From: Sanderia malayensis
Taxonomy: Eukaryota; Cnidaria; Scyphozoa; Semaeostomeae; Pelagiidae
Direction: 5' to 3'
NCBI GenBank assembly: GCA_013076295.1
Contig: RQOL01000729.1
Location: 186,001-250,000, forward strand
DNA: 64,000 bases
The position numbers were made by a program, and so were the translations under genes. This document shows, in pieces, positions 49,801 through 62,433 of the stretch. Under the pieces are notes generated by a model. The model was not told the DNA's origin and did not search any database. It saw only the letters and a list, made by a program, of their open reading frames with translations. Numbering within the stretch: the first letter of the stretch is position 1; every line of letters starts with the position of its first letter.

Positions 49801-50993
49801 AAAGGTTAGAGCGCATTTGTCTGTTTCATGCATTTATTCACACGACTAGCCATCTTTCTCGAACTATTCATGCTATTTTTGTTTGAAGCATTAATACTGA
49901 TATCTCGTGTCTTTTTCGTCTTTCATAGATTCGCTTTCATGTAACTTTGATAATAATCATTTCTGTAATTGGAATAACGAAGTCGGAGACGATTTCAATT
50001 GGAAAATCGGACGCATGACACCGACACTTACTACCGGACCTGACAAGGATCATACAACTAAAAATGGTATGCTATTATCGCATAATACCAAATCCACACT
50101 GCTATTGCAACTAACAATTGCTGTTATGATAACAGAGTTGTTGTGAGAGATGGCTAAGGTAAAATTGGATGGTTTTATTTTGAAGGGAGATTTGCCTACA
50201 TTGAGACATCTTCACCTCGTCTATCGAGAGATCGAGCTATACTTGGTAGTCCAATGGTCAACTTCAAACGAGGCTGCTTCTCATTCTGGTATCACATGCG
50301 AGGCAGTGGCATGGGCCGATTGATGGTCAGTCTTGTTAACGACAATTACAGGAAGACTGTTTTTACCAGGGAGCGAAACCAGGGTAAACAGTGGAGAAAG
50401 GCTACTATTCGAATACCCACCGATACACCCAAAGGATACAAGGTAATATTACACCACATGATTTCTGTCTGCTTTATCATGTCAGAAAAGTTTGTCTGAT
50501 TGACATGCTAGAAGGATGAAAACAACCTTCATTTATTTAAACACTCTGAATTTGCGGTCTGGAATTTATAAGGAGAAAACCTGTTGCAACTGGAACCCAC
50601 AGTGCTCTTAATAATAATAATTATCTATAATATATAGGATGATAATGCATTATAATATTTTTAATATAATTTTCTTTTCTTTTCGTTGTTTAGATAGTTA
50701 TAGTGGGTGAAAAGGGAGCATCTTTTCTTAGTGACATTGGACTCGATGATTTTCAATACACAGAAAGTGATTGTCCAGGTTTGTTGTCAACCTTTTTAAG
50801 TTTAACACATTAGATTTTTAAAGAATATTGAATGCTTGTTTGATTGCTTGGTTGCGTGTCTTAAAAGACTTTTCATTTTGCAGCATCATGCATTGAAAGG
50901 TCCCCTATTTGTGGTGTGGTGCCAATGGAGAGATACTGTCATTTTCCAGCATTTAAGAAGCTTTGTTGTGAGACTTGCAACAAAGTACGCTGA
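34851..50993 (+). CDS. ADAMTS-type metalloprotease with two MAM domains and PLAC; in-frame stop
   Basis: Thirty-two exons: 34851-34952, 35234-35270, 38880-39010, 40166-40360, 41130-41304, 41445-41554, 41728-41935, 42085-42230, 42405-42488, 42686-42816, 43045-43064, 43169-43418, 43633-43759, 43870-43974, 44103-44257, 44357-44420, 44519-44624, 44744-44899, 45039-45304, 45423-45519, 45678-45808, 47469-47589, 47680-47760, 47867-48012, 48100-48229, 48348-48471, 48653-49351, 49620-49804, 49929-50066, 50186-50442, 50694-50778 and 50884-50993. These make 1623 codons in one frame, one of them TAA (codon 1139). Order: signal peptide, prodomain with furin-type RVRR (229-232), reprolysin domain with [12 protein letters not shown] (477-488) and Met-turn SIMAP, disintegrin-like, TSP1 ([15 protein letters not shown]), Cys-rich domain interrupted by MAM (about 716-888), [12 protein letters not shown], spacer, six further TSP1 repeats, second MAM (about 1428-1587), PLAC ending [10 protein letters not shown] secreted matrix protease by family. 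The expected truncated product would be 1138 residues. Confidence 0.9.
35271..38879. other. ADAMTS intron 2 (3.6 kb)
   Basis: The longest intron in the window. Scattered open frames on both strands lack homology or splice logic. No nested gene, RNA or mobile element recognised. Confidence 0.6.
40364..40455. repeat. 29-bp tandem repeat at an ADAMTS donor
   Basis: Three copies of a unit containing GATATTCAGACTGATATTCA start immediately after the exon 4 donor. GACT/AGTC around GATATTCA makes each unit partly self-complementary. Confidence 0.88.
42265..42320. repeat. 12-bp tandem repeat in an ADAMTS intron
   Basis: About four copies of a TCATCTTGATAT-like unit in the intron after exon 8. A second short repeat (ATGGCTCATTTG, three copies) lies at about 42968-43027 in the intron before exon 11. 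Confidence 0.8.
45885..47420. repeat. 184-bp satellite array (array B) filling an ADAMTS intron
   Basis: The same family as array A: TTAGGGTTAC recurs at about 45925, 46109, 46292, 46476, 46660, 46844, 47028, 47212 and 47396, a strikingly regular 183-184 bp. Monomers share the CTAATTATACTAATTAG palindrome, GAGACAATTTCCAGCTCGCTAG and CAAAAGTTGA with array A. They differ at diagnostic sites (GGTTACGGAATC for GGTTAGGGTATC; AGCTTACCCC for AGCTAACCCC). Two monomer subtypes alternate irregularly (TACTAATTAGCAT versus TACTAAGTAGGAC). Only about 75 bp of non-satellite intron remain on the left and 50 bp on the right. It interrupts the gene between the two halves of the Cys-rich domain. Confidence 0.97.
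48669..48671 (+). other. In-frame TAA inside a TSP1 repeat of the ADAMTS gene
   Basis: Exon 27 opens G-TAC-AAG-TGG-ATT-CTT-TAA-CCG-TGG-TCT-AAG-TGT, i.e. [21 protein letters not shown]. The TSP1 reading frame is intact on both sides of the stop and through six later exons to the PLAC domain. No alternative acceptor nearby restores a TSP1 frame without the stop. Confidence 0.85.
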
Positions 50994-51310
50994 AGAGTTA
51001 AAAAATCTTTATGGTTATTCATTATTATCATAATGTACTCTACTTGCTGCACATTCACTGAATTGAATATTCAACAATTGGATTTTCAATTAAAGTTTGC
51101 CTTCGCAAAAGCACCTCTTCATACCATTTAATTTTTCAGCGAAGGCCAATGTATTCCTATGGATGGAATTATCAAGATGTTAAGGACGAAGCCTTTTAGC
51201 TCTGTTTATAATGTTACAGTGCATTCCTTGTGGCTTTTGATTGGCTGTTTTCAGAATAATTCCCAGCCAATCGCAGCGAAGAATTCACTGTAGTTGTTTT
51301 TCGAATCACG

Positions 51311-51316
51311 AATAAA
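51311..51316 (+). terminator. Candidate poly(A) signal, ADAMTS
   Basis: First AATAAA after the ADAMTS stop codon, about 320 bp downstream. Further AATAAA copies lie in an AT-rich stretch around 51882-51900. Confidence 0.4.
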
Positions 51317-52499
51317 ATAGTTCGTTTCTCGTTTCAATCCTAAAATAGTGGACACAAACCTGGAACAATTTCGCACGTATCCTTCACCCTCTCCTCCCCC
51401 AAACAATGTTATCTCAAAAGACAGTCTTATACAATATTGAATTTTTACAGTTGCACGGTGATTACAGGGGTCTGATTGAGAGTATAGGGGGTTGAAGGGT
51501 TTAACTAAGTCGACGAAAATAGTGACAGATTGACAGCCTATTTTCGGAATTTTACAAGTGTCCTAAGGACTTTTGTCCACTATTGTAAATGCTTATTATT
51601 CCCCACAGTCCCTCGGATGATCTAAGAAATCATGTTGAATTGAATTCTTAGTCTTAGTAAGGTTTCTTTCATGAAAGAAGCATTGAGCTGAATTTTAATA
51701 ACCTTCGAAGGAAAGGCCCCTGCTTCAAAGTCACAGTGAAGTTTTTTATCGTGACCTTTTTCTGTCATATCATCATTTTCATTACATTCTCTTCTATTCT
51801 ATTCTAAAATCACTTTCGAGTATTGTAATAATTTAAATAATGACACTTACTTAAAAGTGATTAACGGTCCTTTTATATTGTAAATAAATAAATTGTAATA
51901 AATTTGGTTAAGTTAGCATAGTTGCATAGTTCTCCATTCATTTCCGAAAACTTGAAGAAGAATTTAAACATGTGTTTTATTACTCGTGTAGTATACCACA
52001 AGTTTAATTTTATTTAAGGAGTCTTTTTCTCGCCAAACTTAGGATGTTTTATGTTCATGTAAATTATAATTTTAAGCTGGATTTGTTCCCCAAAATTGTA
52101 CAAAATATCAAACAGTTGGGGCATGAATCAAAACCCGAACCTTATTTGAAAGTCTTTTTTTTTTAAATTTGATGAAGCTTTGTATCACTGGTTTCAATAA
52201 TTTTGCATCTTCCCTTTTGTATTTAAAATTCTGAAATATTTTATTACAATGTATTCGAAATTATGTGAAATTGTGTTTGTTTGAGAATAAAATTTGCTAA
52301 ATTGGAACAGTGCTTCTTGTCTCTCCATTTCAACTGCTTTCCTTGAAACTGTCTGCTGATGGAATACTCTCTCTCCTCCGCTAGCTTTGAGTGCCGTTTT
52401 TAATGATACTCCGCAGCTTTTTTATCCCAAAATAAGAATTTTGCTGACATTGCACGAGTAGTAATTTATTAGCATACATTTGAAGTCATTGACATGCAA
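51317..52499. other. Intergenic, ADAMTS to UBE2D
   Basis: AT-rich, no coding region supported. May hold a long ADAMTS 3' UTR. Confidence 0.5.
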
Positions 52500-52551
52500 T
52501 CTCGAACCCAGGGCCCATGTCAGCGAAGCTGGAAGGGCCCTGGGTTCGAGA
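52500..52551. repeat. 17-bp-arm palindrome
   Basis: CTCGAACCCAGGGCCC at 52501-52516 is the exact reverse complement of 52535-52550, with one more pair outside and an 18-nt loop. It lies about 215 bp upstream of the UBE2D start codon. GGTTCGAGAC in the right arm resembles a tRNA B box, but no tRNA body is present. Confidence 0.9.
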
Positions 52552-52766
52552 CGACGTCATCATAGCCTATCTTCATGATTATATTCATCTTGCATAGTTT
52601 ACGCATGCGTAGACTTTGGGCTAGGCTCCATTCCAAAGCGCGGCCACCGAAATCGAAGACGTCTCATCTCATTTGCAATCCTAATCGCAAAAAAGGGAAA
52701 TATTAAGACATTTTCTTGAACTGTTTGCCTCTTTCTATTGCTTAATTTAACATTCAAAATACAGGA

Positions 52767-54794
<2,028 letters not shown>

Positions 54795-54892
54795 CAGAAT
54801 CATCTCTCTGCATTGTAGTATGTTAGAGTATCAGTATGTTGTCTCTGTATTTGACAGCACTATGGAGAATTGTTTTTGACAATTTCTAAGGC

Positions 54893-54898
54893 AATAAA
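54893..54898 (+). terminator. Poly(A) signal, UBE2D
   Basis: AATAAA in GGCAATAAAAATAATATTG, about 100 bp after the UBE2D stop codon. Confidence 0.7.
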
Positions 54899-55648
54899 AA
54901 TAATATTGACTCACTTGTAATTCTCACAAAAGGCATTAGCTAAACATCTGATCTGTAAATACCAGCCAACAAATTATAATGGAAGTTGTTGTTTGTGCAT
55001 TCTTGTTTCTATTTTTAATTTCTTTTCCTATCTGTTGAAGTATGTTTCAGATAACTGTTGTTAATCTATTTTCAACGTAAATGTCAATCTTGCACATGCA
55101 GTAGAAGAGCTGTTAAATTAAGATGTTAAGTATGATTCAATTATCTTTTTGTTTAACATCTCATTCATACATTTGTCTTATGTCATGTAATACATAAATA
55201 TATTTCTTTGGATAGTGGTTCTTTTGGTGTGAATTTTGAGTATCTCTAGGATAGAGTATTTGTGCAAGACAAATTTAGAAAAACATCTTTTTTCAATTCT
55301 TTTTGGGTGCAGTAAATAAGTTAACATTTACAAATTGTTGTTTTATGTGCTATGAATTTTCATGAATAATTTTTCATTATGTTGTCTAGTTTAGTCTGGT
55401 ATGAATTGTCAGCTAATTTCAGAAGCTATTGTCTTATGTTACTGTAATTTCTTAATTCATGGTATCAAGAAAATCACTCGAAATTTTTCGTTTTTCTTGG
55501 GTAAATTGAGAAAATTGACCAAGTTGATTGCGCCATCATTCAATGCAATTCAATATCGCACGGCATGGCACTCTACTGCCAAGGAGGGGAGGGGTGTTCA
55601 CTGAACTGACTTTCTTTCTGCATCTTGTCGCCGAAAAATACTCTTGAA
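54899..55648. other. UBE2D to FAU spacer, with probable TOP start of FAU
   Basis: AT-rich with no gene. Just before FAU, GACTTTCTTTCTGCATC at about 55607-55623 has the pyrimidine run of a 5' TOP element, as expected for a ribosomal protein mRNA, which would make the 5' UTR about 35-40 nt. It also resembles a polypyrimidine tract, so an upstream non-coding exon cannot be excluded. Confidence 0.5.
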
Positions 55649-56053
55649 ATGCAGATATTTGTTGTATCAACTGAAACCAGCACTTTGAATGTGCACCCGG
55701 ATATTTCTGTAGCTGATTTAAAGGAGATTTTGGCAGTCAGAACTGGTTTAGCAGTCGAATCCCAAGCTTTAACTTTAGGTGGCCATCCGCTTCACGAAAG
55801 CCTCACCTTGGCTGAAAATGGCGTTCAGGCCCTCAGCACCATCTCGTTGGATGTTGGGTTACTTGGAGGCAAAGTTCATGGTTCTTTAGCTCGTGCTGGT
55901 AAAGTCAAGTCACATACACCCAAAGTTGACAAGCAAGAGAAGAAGAAACCAAAGACAGGTCGTGCAAAGAGACGCCAGCAGTACAACCAGAGATTTGTTA
56001 ACTACGTTCAAACCTTCGGAAGACGCAGAGGACCAAACTCCAATGCTCCATAA
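55649..56053 (+). CDS. FAU: FAU: ubiquitin-like FUBI fused to ribosomal protein eS30
   Basis: A single-exon 134-residue fusion. Residues 1-74 are the ubiquitin-like FUBI, ending in LLGG where it is cleaved. Residues 75-134 are eS30 ([52 protein letters not shown]) of the 40S subunit. The eS30 part is nearly invariant; FUBI is divergent, as usual. Animal FAU genes commonly have introns; here the whole coding region is uninterrupted although neighbours average many introns. A poly(A) signal lies at about 56238, 185 bp after the stop. The first in-frame ATG after the TOP-like tract is used. Confidence 0.96.
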   Translation: MQIFVVSTETSTLNVHPDISVADLKEILAVRTGLAVESQALTLGGHPLHESLTLAENGVQALSTISLDVGLLGGKVHGSLARAGKVKSHTPKVDKQEKKKPKTGRAKRRQQYNQRFVNYVQTFGRRRGPNSNAP

Positions 56054-56237
56054 ATTCTTTATTTCAACTGCATTGAAAGTTTGCTGAGGTGATTATTATG
56101 AGTTTTTTGAATAATTGAATTTAGTAGTTTAATATGCCAGTTTGCAGGTTGTGGCTGCGGCAAGGCAAGGGTGAGGCAATTTGCAAGTGCACCCTAAAAA
56201 TATTGCAATTTTGGGGTGAATGTGGCATGCTGAACTC

Positions 56238-56243
56238 AATAAA
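56238..56243 (+). terminator. Poly(A) signal, FAU
   Basis: AATAAA in CTCAATAAAATTGGG, about 185 bp after the FAU stop codon. Confidence 0.6.
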
Positions 56244-57007
56244 ATTGGGTGTATATTGCCTGATGATCTCTTTGAGATTTGCCATGCTTTGCAGAGTTTT
56301 ATTGATGCTTCTAAATTGCCTCCACTTGCCAGCCACAGTATTCTAGGTCTTTGTTGAAATTGACACCCCTTGAAGATAATTTTGATAATTTTTGAAAACA
56401 TTATGCCTTTGTCTCTCTTTTTCAAAGCTGCATATTTTAGTTAAATTCTTTATTTTTTCTGTTTATTAGGTTATCACATTATATTTATGTGATTTGGAAG
56501 ACATTGACAGAAGAGAAGTTTAAAAGACTGGCTGAAGATACAACCCAAGCCAAGGATAAAACATTCATTAACACCATATTTTCTTGCTATTTTTCTTTTT
56601 TATCATTCATTCTTGTTTTAAATTTTAATATCTTAAGTATCAACACTTTGACAAGCATGAAAAGAAGGCACATGTTTCTAAAGGGTGGCTGTAAGCCCTA
56701 AGAGCAAAAGAAATGATCTATCATAGCTAGAGTAATTGATAGAACCTTGCTAAGTAACTACGCATATCCCTAACTTCAAGTTAATTTGAAATCAGTGTGT
56801 GAAACAATTGTTTGATGGTAGCATAACATGTTATAGAAATGGTTCAATATCCCAAATTTTTCAAAGATTTATAATTTTATGTCAGTAAGTCCTTCCTGCC
56901 CTTTTTTCATGCTTGTGACTTTGTTGATTATTTAAATTTCTTTCATTGTAATTTGATATTTTTTGTAATTTTTTGTAGATGTTGGTGATGTCTGTAAAGG
57001 GACATGT
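56244..57007. other. Intergenic, FAU to inverted-repeat element
   Basis: AT-rich sequence without a supported gene or repeat. Confidence 0.5.
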
Positions 57008-58945
57008 CCACTTCTTCTGCCATTGCCAAGAGACCTGGTCCTTGTGGAGTGTTGCCGGAGTATCTTGGGCCATATGATGTCTTCATAGAACTGGTTCACC
57101 TGTTCTTTGGTTCACCTTGTTGACATGTCTTTGGGTTGTGATCTCCATTCTAATGGTGAGAGGAATATTTTATCTATTTTGCTTCTCTTTCACACTTATC
57201 ACATTTATATCCATGTTCCAAAAACTTTAAGGACTGGGGCTAAAATGCTTGAGGTATTTGTTTACATTTCTTCATTTCTGTGAATGCAGCTTGAGAAGAA
57301 AGGATTTGTAATCTGTTAGCATCCAAAACTAGGAGATGTATTAAGCATTGTACGCGTCATCGTAGTTGAAGCCTGGGCCGCTGAATTTGATATCGGGCTA
57401 TTCAGACCTCATTTACGCAATGGCATGCACCTGACCCCTTACCCCGGCTAATCTAATTAAGTTTTCATTCACTGATTCAAATGAATTTCTTTGTGCACTT
57501 ATCGTACTATGTTTAGATTTTTTTAAATTATTTTTTTCTGTTAGTTGATGTTTTTTGAGAGTAGTTTCATTTATATGAAAACATTAGAGAAGTAGGGGTA
57601 TTTCTTTAATGTTATTCACTCAGCCATTAGCTTAGTTGTTAGATATTAGCATTAGTATCAAGTATTATTCTTTAGCCATGAGCTTCAGTGAGTCCTTGGG
57701 TGTCGTTGTATGTAAGAAATTACATTTGCTTAGATTGTAGCATTAGTATCAAGTGTTAGTCTTTAGCCATGAGCTTCAGTAAGTCCTTGAGTTTTTTTAT
57801 GTAAGAAATTACATTTGCTTAGATTGTAGCATTAGTATCAAGTGTTAGTCATTAGCCATGAGCTTCAGTGAGTCCCTGGGTGTCGTTGTATGTAAGAAAT
57901 TACATTTGCTTAGATTGTAGCATTAGTATCAAGTGTTAGTCTTTAGCCATGAGCTTCAGTAAGTCCTTGAGTTTTTTTTATGTAAGAAATTACATTTGCT
58001 TAGATTGTAGCATTAGTATCAAGTGTTAGTCTTTAGCCATTAACTTGATTGTTTCAGTGAGTCCCTGGGTGCCTTTGTATGTAGAAAAGGACATATTGCT
58101 TAGATTGCAGTATTAATATTGAGTGTTATTCTATAATTGCTGCAGCCAATCTCAAGATTTGTTTTTATGCATGCCATGGTGTATTAATACATAGACTGTA
58201 GCATTAATACAAAGTGTTAGTATTTATTTATGAGCTTACGAGTTATAACTAGCCCCTGGGAAACTCTGATTGCATTACAGGCAATGATGCATTGAATGAA
58301 TTATGTGTGAAGTGTTAGAGTTAGCTTTAGAGTTGCAGTTAGTTCTTGGTACAATTTAGAGGGGCCAAGTAGATTTTTTGTTTTTTACTTGCACAAAGAT
58401 CTTCATTTGTTTCATGTGAGTTTTCTATTTGTTAATATTTACTTCCATGCATTTTTTTAAATGGGGCCAAATTTAGTGGTGCATGCTTTTGTATTGTGTT
58501 GTCTGGTAGTCGTCTGATCAAATAATGATGATACGGCCTGGGGGGTGCAGTAAATGCAATGATGCTATGGCCTACGGGGGGGGCAATGCTTAATACTCTC
58601 AGAACGATTATTGAATAGGAAAGTTTGGTTTATATGCTAACAGGTTGCATTTTCTGATTTCAAAAGCTGTATTTCATGGTCTTGTTGATTGTAATTTGAA
58701 CTTCATAGCCATTGATTGTTATATTGTTTTGGACAACTGAACATGGATATAGATTGTGTTAAGTTTGATTGAGTTGCATTGTAGATGAAATATTTCTCTG
58801 ACCATCTTGAATGGAAATGACAACAAGGGACATGTCACCAGGGTAAACCATGGAACTGGTCACCAGTTCTATGGAGGTATCATATGGCTCAAGGTACTTT
58901 GGCAACACTCAAAGGACCAGCCTTGGCAATGGCAGAGGAAGTGGG
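57008..58945. mobile_element. 1.9-kb element with about 143-bp terminal inverted repeats
   Basis: The left arm (57008-57150) contains CCACTTCTTCTGCCATTGCC, CCATATGATG, CATAGAACTGGT and TTGACATGTC. It is matched in reverse complement by the right arm (58803-58945), with scattered substitutions and small indels. The interior is non-coding, AT-rich, and includes a 90-bp tandem repeat (57640-58110). No target-site duplication is clear at the edges. It looks like a non-autonomous foldback or MITE-type transposon that has aged. A pair of independent copies in inverted orientation is the alternative. Confidence 0.65.
57640..58110. repeat. 90-bp tandem repeat, about five copies
   Basis: GCATTAGTATCAAGT recurs at 57650, 57740, 57830, 57920 and 58010, exactly 90 bp apart, with a degenerate sixth copy near 58100. 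Odd and even copies differ (GGGTGTCGTTGTATG versus GAGTTTTTTTATG), so the effective unit is a 180-bp dimer. It lies wholly between the inverted arms of the surrounding element. Confidence 0.95.
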
Positions 58946-60186
58946 CGATAAAGTAGTTTTAGACTTCCTTCCACCTTTTACGGAACAGAGCGTCCGGGAC
59001 AAACCAGCAGCCGTAAGGGCAGGGTACCCCTACGACTATTCCTCATGGAAAATAAAGGGCCCCCCTTAGGCCCTTTATCTTCCATGGAACCCATTAGCCC
59101 TGTTCAGACCACCCCTGCTAACCCACCCCTTATTCCCCTGCTTAACCTACCTAAATATCTTATTGCGTCTAGCATTTTATCCTAGACTAGCAGCAGAATC
59201 CTTAATTATCCTATACATCATTATTTTACTATTTATCATATATATATTACTATATTTCGCTATCACTCTATTGTTTTATATTAGCCTACACTTAAACCCG
59301 GAGACAGAAAAGAACACACGCCCTAAAATTTAATGTGAATAATCCGAATAGGAATTAAAAAGAATAAATATAAATGAAATTGATCTTCCGCGAAGGCATC
59401 TTCGTTCTTCGTAGCCTTCGATAAATTATCTGCAAAATAAAAGGACTACTGTGCATAATGATAAAAATCATTCACATTTAAAAAGAGTTTTCTGAAGTAA
59501 AAACAAGAAAATTCAACTCGCGAAGTGTGCAACCCTTAACGAAATTTTCACGCAACTTCAAGCCAAAAAGAAGTGTACTTTAAATTTGATTTTTAATTGC
59601 ACAAGAAGAATGATGCCAATATATTCAAAAATACTTCTTGAAATTGCTCAGAAATGCAGACACACATAATATAATAGCTTCATTGATAAGCGAGAATTGA
59701 AAGCTCGTCGAAAGGAAATTAACTGCCCTGCTTTAGGGCCTAAATGAAAACGACAGCTCAATCTCATCTTTTGCTAAAAATACACGCCAGAACTTCCTTA
59801 TTCCTTATCCGAGGTACGCAAAGTTCTTGCTAGTAGTAAAGATAAGTAAGATTAAAACAAGATAACAAATCGATTACCTTTGATTCCTCATGAAATCTAT
59901 AATTGTAGGTTGGCTATTTCATACTCTTCGTCTTCGCGGCTCCACAACATCCTTTCTCTCTGTCCTTGCTTACATCCACACGCCAGGCTGCAAAAATCGA
60001 AAAGAACGTTTGACGTTATAATGCGCTCGGTACCAATCCCTCAAACGCATAAAAACTTGGTCACATGACAATTAACCGCGCAAAACACGCGAGGCAAAAC
60101 GCAGAAAACGATTTAGACAAAAAGACTTGTATCCATCCAATAATCCAGGAAATGTGCTAAATGTCTTAATTTTCTCTTATCTCTTA
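58946..60186. other. Unexplained stretch with hairpin and pyrimidine-rich tract
   Basis: An 18-bp-arm stem-loop with one mismatch (CATGGAAAATAAAGGGCC at 59044-59061 against 59069-59086, loop 7 nt) is followed by a G-poor, C/T/A-rich tract at 59090-59330. There a plus-strand frame without ATG is open for about 87 codons and strongly hydrophobic near its end. No family recognised. The rest (59340-60186) shows nothing supported. Confidence 0.4.
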
Positions 60187-60968
60187 TCAAAAAATCTACA
60201 GTCAAATGGCGACCAAGCGTCTAGCTCCTGGACAGTGGGTCACATTTTCTAAAAATGTTGCAATTTTTTTCGATATTCTTGTTCACCATAGGTTCCTGCA
60301 CAGATTAAAGTTTATCCCGTCTCTCTAGCATAAAACTCGAAGCGGCAGCCCTGAATCTAGCGACCTATACCTTACCTTTGGCAAAAAATCTACAGTCAGA
60401 TGGCGACCAAGCGTCTAGTTCCTGGACTGTGGGTCACATTTTTTAAAAAGGTTGCAATTTTTTTCGACATTCTTGTTCCCCATAGGTTCCTGCACAGATT
60501 AAAGTTTATCCCGTCTCTCTAGCATAAAACTCGAAGCGGCAGCATTGAATCTAGCGACCTATACCTTACCTTTGGCAAAAAATCTACAGTCAGATGGCGA
60601 CCAAGCGTCTAGTTCCTGGACTGTGGGTCACATTTTTTAAAAAGGTTGCAATTTTTTTTCGATATTCTTGTTCCCTATAGGTTCCTGCACAGATGAAAGT
60701 TTATCCGGTCTCTCTAGCATAAAAACTCGAAGCGGCTGCCCTGAAACTAGCGACCTATACCTTACCTTAGGCAAAAAATCTACAGTCAGATGGCGACCAA
60801 GCGTCTAGTTCCTGGACTGTGGGTCACATTTTCTAAAAATGTTGCAACGTTTTTCGATATTCTTGTTCACCATAGGTTCCTGCACAAAATAAAGTTTATC
60901 CGGTCTCTCTAGCATAAAAACTCGAAGCGGCAGCCCTGAATCTAGCGACCCATACCTTACCTTAGGCA
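60187..60968. repeat. 194-bp tandem repeat, four copies
   Basis: CTACAGTC recurs at about 60196, 60390, 60584 and 60780 (194, 194 and 196 bp). Units share GGCGACCAAGCGTCTAG, GGGTCACATTTT, GGTTCCTGCACA and GTCTCTCTAGCATAAAA, and are nearly identical. Sequence unrelated to the 184-bp satellite. No coding potential on either strand across units. Confidence 0.96.
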
Positions 60969-62433
60969 AAATTCTAATTTTCTCTCGCATTCTATTGTGT
61001 CGGAATTTTGTTATCAAATGAAAATAGTCCTTGGAGACTTGAAAAGTTTGTCATTCGTCACCATGTTGCAAGTACATGGAAAATGGTAGACTGTATATTA
61101 AATTATGTTTTTAAGCGTAAACAACTTGAAGATAACGCAGAAAGCAGGTTTAAACATAACAAAAATAATCTCACTTGAACTTGAAACTGTTCGTAGATCC
61201 ATGTTTGCTCTATAACTTCTTGCGAGCGAAAAAGGAAAACTTGTTTGCCAGACTTCTGCGAAGAAACAAATTTGAATCACGTTTACTTTAATGATATCGC
61301 TTGTTTTGCGGGAAATCCCCAAATAAGCCCCCACCTCCATATAAATTCTTAGGTCGGGGCTTGCATTTTACAGACCACCCGGAAAATGAGAAATTTATAC
61401 ATTTGTCGATAGCTGATTAGCTTCAGAGTCCACAAGAAAATTTGCGGAAGTTCTCTGTATTTATGCCACAGTCTTTAGTCACAAAATGTGGTTCTTTTTG
61501 CTTCTATAAGACATGTCACTATTTGGAATAAATTTGCCCACTAAGCTAATAAATTTCTATTCTCGTCTTATCTTCTATTTGCTGTGAACTTACCGAACTA
61601 AAAGTTCAAGATGCGATTCTCCTAGTCGGCTAGGCCATACTGCACGCACGTGGAAAAAAATTCGAATGAATGAAATTTCAATTTCATACAAATCAAACGA
61701 TACAAATAGATGCAGCCTCGTTTTCGCGATCGTTTTTCAAGGCAATGATGCTGGGTTGTACCATAGTCAATACAAAAAACAAGTTTGTTCTATTGACTAT
61801 GGGTCTACAGAATGATTTCAAGCGTTTGAACGGTGGACAGATAGCAGAACCAGCAAAAATTAATTCTTGTGTTGTTTTTGTTGTTTTCGTCGGCTGTGCA
61901 CGCATATTTGCTTTGTATAACAGGTCATGAATAAACAGGTATCATTTGTGCTGAATTTTCAAAACGATTCGAAATGCTGTCTTTCAAGAACACTTTACGA
62001 AAACCTAAATAAAGCCACAAACTTGTTTGAGAACTCATTTCAGCCACACCCCTTTGACCAGCAAATATTTAAACAGCCCCACAGAAATATTTTTACCCAC
62101 TGACCTGCAAGACTGAAATTGAAGAAAAGCAGTCATTAAAGTTAACTGACTGACATACCTAAATATCATTAAGTCATGTACTTTGAGGAAACGAAGATGG
62201 ATGACAGTTTGAAAAATGCTCCTTCGCATCTCTCCCTGTTTCTGCCCCTTCAGTGCGCAGTCTCTTCTGTTGTCAATGCTCACATGACACGTGGCTGCTT
62301 TGTGCGTTTGTCTTTCTTGTTTGATCTCGCCGTCGGCGACTTATTTGGCCTAAATGTCCACTTCTTGTGCACACGAATTGATAAGAGAAGAGTTCTTGCA
62401 ATTACTTTCATTTAAGTAGACAAAGATTTGAAC
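60969..62433. other. Intergenic, upstream of the zinc-finger gene
   Basis: About 1.5 kb with no supported gene. Overlapping short frames on both strands at 61670-61930 look like chance. Confidence 0.5.

Noticed and set aside
52535..52556. tRNA B-box-like GGTTCGAGAC
   Set aside because: Part of a palindrome arm. There is no acceptor stem, anticodon arm or A box at the right distance.
56882..59069. Two similar short peptides (MAQDTPATL and MAQGTLATL) on opposite strands
   Set aside because: They are the two arms of the inverted repeat read in opposite directions, not a gene pair.
61670..61930. Overlapping plus and minus frames of 70-86 codons
   Set aside because: No homology, no context, and mutually antisense; treated as chance.
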